From contig NC_134020.1 of the NCBI RefSeq assembly GCF_040712315.1, positions 32,461,751-32,525,750 of the forward strand: DNA of 64,000 nt, read 5' to 3'. The notes beneath the pieces were generated by a model. It saw nothing but the letters and a program-made list of their open reading frames with translations, made no database searches and was not told where the DNA came from. Below are positions 62,379 through 64,000 of this stretch, piece by piece. The first letter of the stretch is position 1, and each line of letters starts with the position of its first letter. This stretch comes from Castanea sativa (lineage: Eukaryota > Streptophyta > Magnoliopsida > Fagales > Fagaceae). Both the position numbers and the translations under genes were made by a program.

Positions 62379-64000
62379 TTAGGAAGTACATTTAGCTCTC
62401 TTTGGATATGTTGAGATGTTATGGCCGACATGCTTGCTAAGGCCACAAGACTTTTTTTTCTTTTCTAATTCTCTTACACCTTTTATTCGTTTTTGCTTTG
62501 GGTGACCTTTTGTCTTTAAGGGCTGAGGACAATTAATGAAGCAATCTCCATCAATCATATCATTAACATTAGTATCAACCATATTTTCCTTGTCCACTAA
62601 ATTTTCATCATCCAACACTAGAAATTCTTTTTCACTTAATGATGCTTCACGACACCAACATAGTGGTAAAATACAAGCATGGAATTTGGTAACAATCTTT
62701 ATGAAGGTCTACACTAAGTACGTGACAACAAAGTGTAGCCCATAATTCAAAATTCTTGCAATTACAATTAGTGATCTTACCATCCTATAATACCTTGTGC
62801 CTTTAACTAGTTTTAGTTTAATAATATTGTCAAACAAATTCAATACCGTTTTCTTGAAGCACTGAATATTGTGCTACTCTCCCAAACTCCTCTTGAAAAA
62901 TCCTAAAAGCATAGGGCGTCAAAACATTATGTGCATAGTCTTCTAACGGTGACATTGATCTTATAGAAGAACCTCTATATGTCTTAAACATCATATAATG
63001 TGATTGTATTTGCTCAATATCTTCAATGACAAGATCAACCTAAAATTCCAAATAGTAAAATAAATTTAAAAAATTTGTATGACACATGAATACTACAAAT
63101 ATTAATAAATAAATAAAACAGCAAAAGAAATCAATGGTAAATAATGACTTGCTTGGTTGATGAGTTAGATCAAGTTTGTGTGAGAACTAATAAGCCATTT
63201 AATAAATGCATTTATACTTTCTGATCTTCTGGTTGTTGTTATTCCACCAAAAAAAAATGCCCACAAAGGAAACATGGTACCCAAAAGGGCTTGATTTGAT
63301 ATAAACCAATTACATGTTGGTTAGAGAGCATATCATATTTTGTCATAACTTGAAGCCATTGATTGTCAATCTCTTCACATGAACCTAACGTATATAACTT
63401 ATAGAAGTCCATGCACCAATTTAAATATTGATTAGGTAGAATTGATGTAAACCAACTGCTAAATCTAGCCGTAATATGCCATATACAAAAGGCATGTTTT
63501 CTAACCAGCAATTCTTTTGATATTGTCTTTGTAATCTATGGATCTTGGTCCATCAAAATTGCCTTAGGTTGATTCTTCATTAAGCATGCAAAAGCCTGCT
63601 AATCAAATACAAATTTACTAAAGCATGAAAAATCTACTAATTAGTCAAATAAAGTTTAAAAAATAATTGTACAAATTTATAAGACAAATGATGTACCTTC
63701 ATTAACCATAGAAAGACACTTGTTGTTTCATTTTGAAGAAGTGCATAACTAAAGAGAATTATCTTTTCATGATTATTGACATCAACAAAAATACCAAAAG
63801 GCATATCATAAGCATTCACCTTATAAGTAGTATAAAAAACAACCACATTTCCATATTTTTTTTGTATCAATCAAAAAAATTAGTAGGAGACTAAAAAATA
63901 TACTCCAACTTATTTTCTTCATCGATTGTAAATGCATATTGAAACCTAGAATTCTCTTTTTTAACAACATTGCAAAATTGTACGAGATCCATGATATCAT
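62379..64000 (-). pseudogene. FAR1/FHY3-like protein of MULE transposase descent, broken, 5' part outside the window
   Basis: The minus strand holds the MULE transposase domain and SWIM finger of a FAR1-related protein. From the right edge: YAFTIDEENKLEYIF, VVVFYTTYKVNAYDMPFGIF, an intron (63599-63696, GT-AG), then QAFACLMKNQPKAILMDQD, KHAFCIWHITARFSSWFTSI and QWLQVMTKYDMLSNQHVIGL. Further down are RRSESINAFIKWLISSHTNL, IEQIQSHYMMFKTYRGSSIR and VLTPYAFRIFQEEFGR. The SWIM motif is CNCKNFELWATLCCHVL near 62740-62690. The tail is basic (GHPKQKRIKG). Lesions include TAG for Trp near 63900, a frameshift near 63865, TAG for Trp in the DQDP segment (about 63535), one T missing in the T run at 63250-63258, and a TAA near 63165. 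The first catalytic Asp (FDTTYK in relatives) is Tyr. FAR1-type proteins bind DNA and activate light-response genes; this copy should not. Confidence 0.85.

Overview
The window is nuclear DNA of a flowering plant, most likely a woody eudicot. It holds three spliced host genes with GT-AG introns, one plant-type tRNA gene and a large amount of transposon DNA. The repeat families resemble those of Fagaceae (oak or chestnut), but that placement comes from recall and was not tested. All host genes lie on the minus strand.

Layout. 1-5,760: decayed L1-type LINE on the minus strand, cut by the left window edge. 5.8-15.4 kb: AT-rich intergenic DNA with two SINEs that have 14-bp target duplications, a fold-back element with an 8-bp duplication, a small palindromic-ended element and a short LTR element. 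15,719-20,687: a seven-exon WNK protein kinase gene (655 aa). 23.4-27.1 kb: an array of about 245-bp tandem repeats with a 569-bp solo LTR inserted in it. 27.5-31 kb: a Tourist-like MITE, a SINE, a long TC microsatellite and a probable LTR remnant. 31,579-41,980: a structurally complete Gypsy (Tat-type) retrotransposon with two 577-bp LTRs and a GTTTT duplication. 43,574-43,644: tRNA-Gly(GCC). 44,871-51,763: a nine-exon gene for a nucleotidyltransferase of the PAP/OAS1 type (888 aa), with a TRIM element in intron 1. 56,568-58,466: the four-exon gene for ribosomal protein eS26 (128 aa). 58.8-62.3 kb: small repeats. 62,379 to the right edge: a FAR1/MULE-type transposase-like pseudogene.

The host genes are unrelated housekeeping or signalling genes and do not form a pathway. 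For all three I read exon junctions directly, and every exon set joins in frame with no stop.

The most unusual part is the Gypsy element. Downstream of pol it carries a minisatellite of about 21 units of 44 bp, each containing two short inverted repeats. Beyond that is a gene on the opposite strand with three clear introns and its own candidate TATA box. Antisense genes and hypervariable tandem repeats are known in this lineage of plant elements, so the layout is not new in kind. The hairpin structure of the repeat unit and the shared GACGGAT motif are the points I would check first. No prokaryotic-type system (CRISPR, operon, phage) is present.
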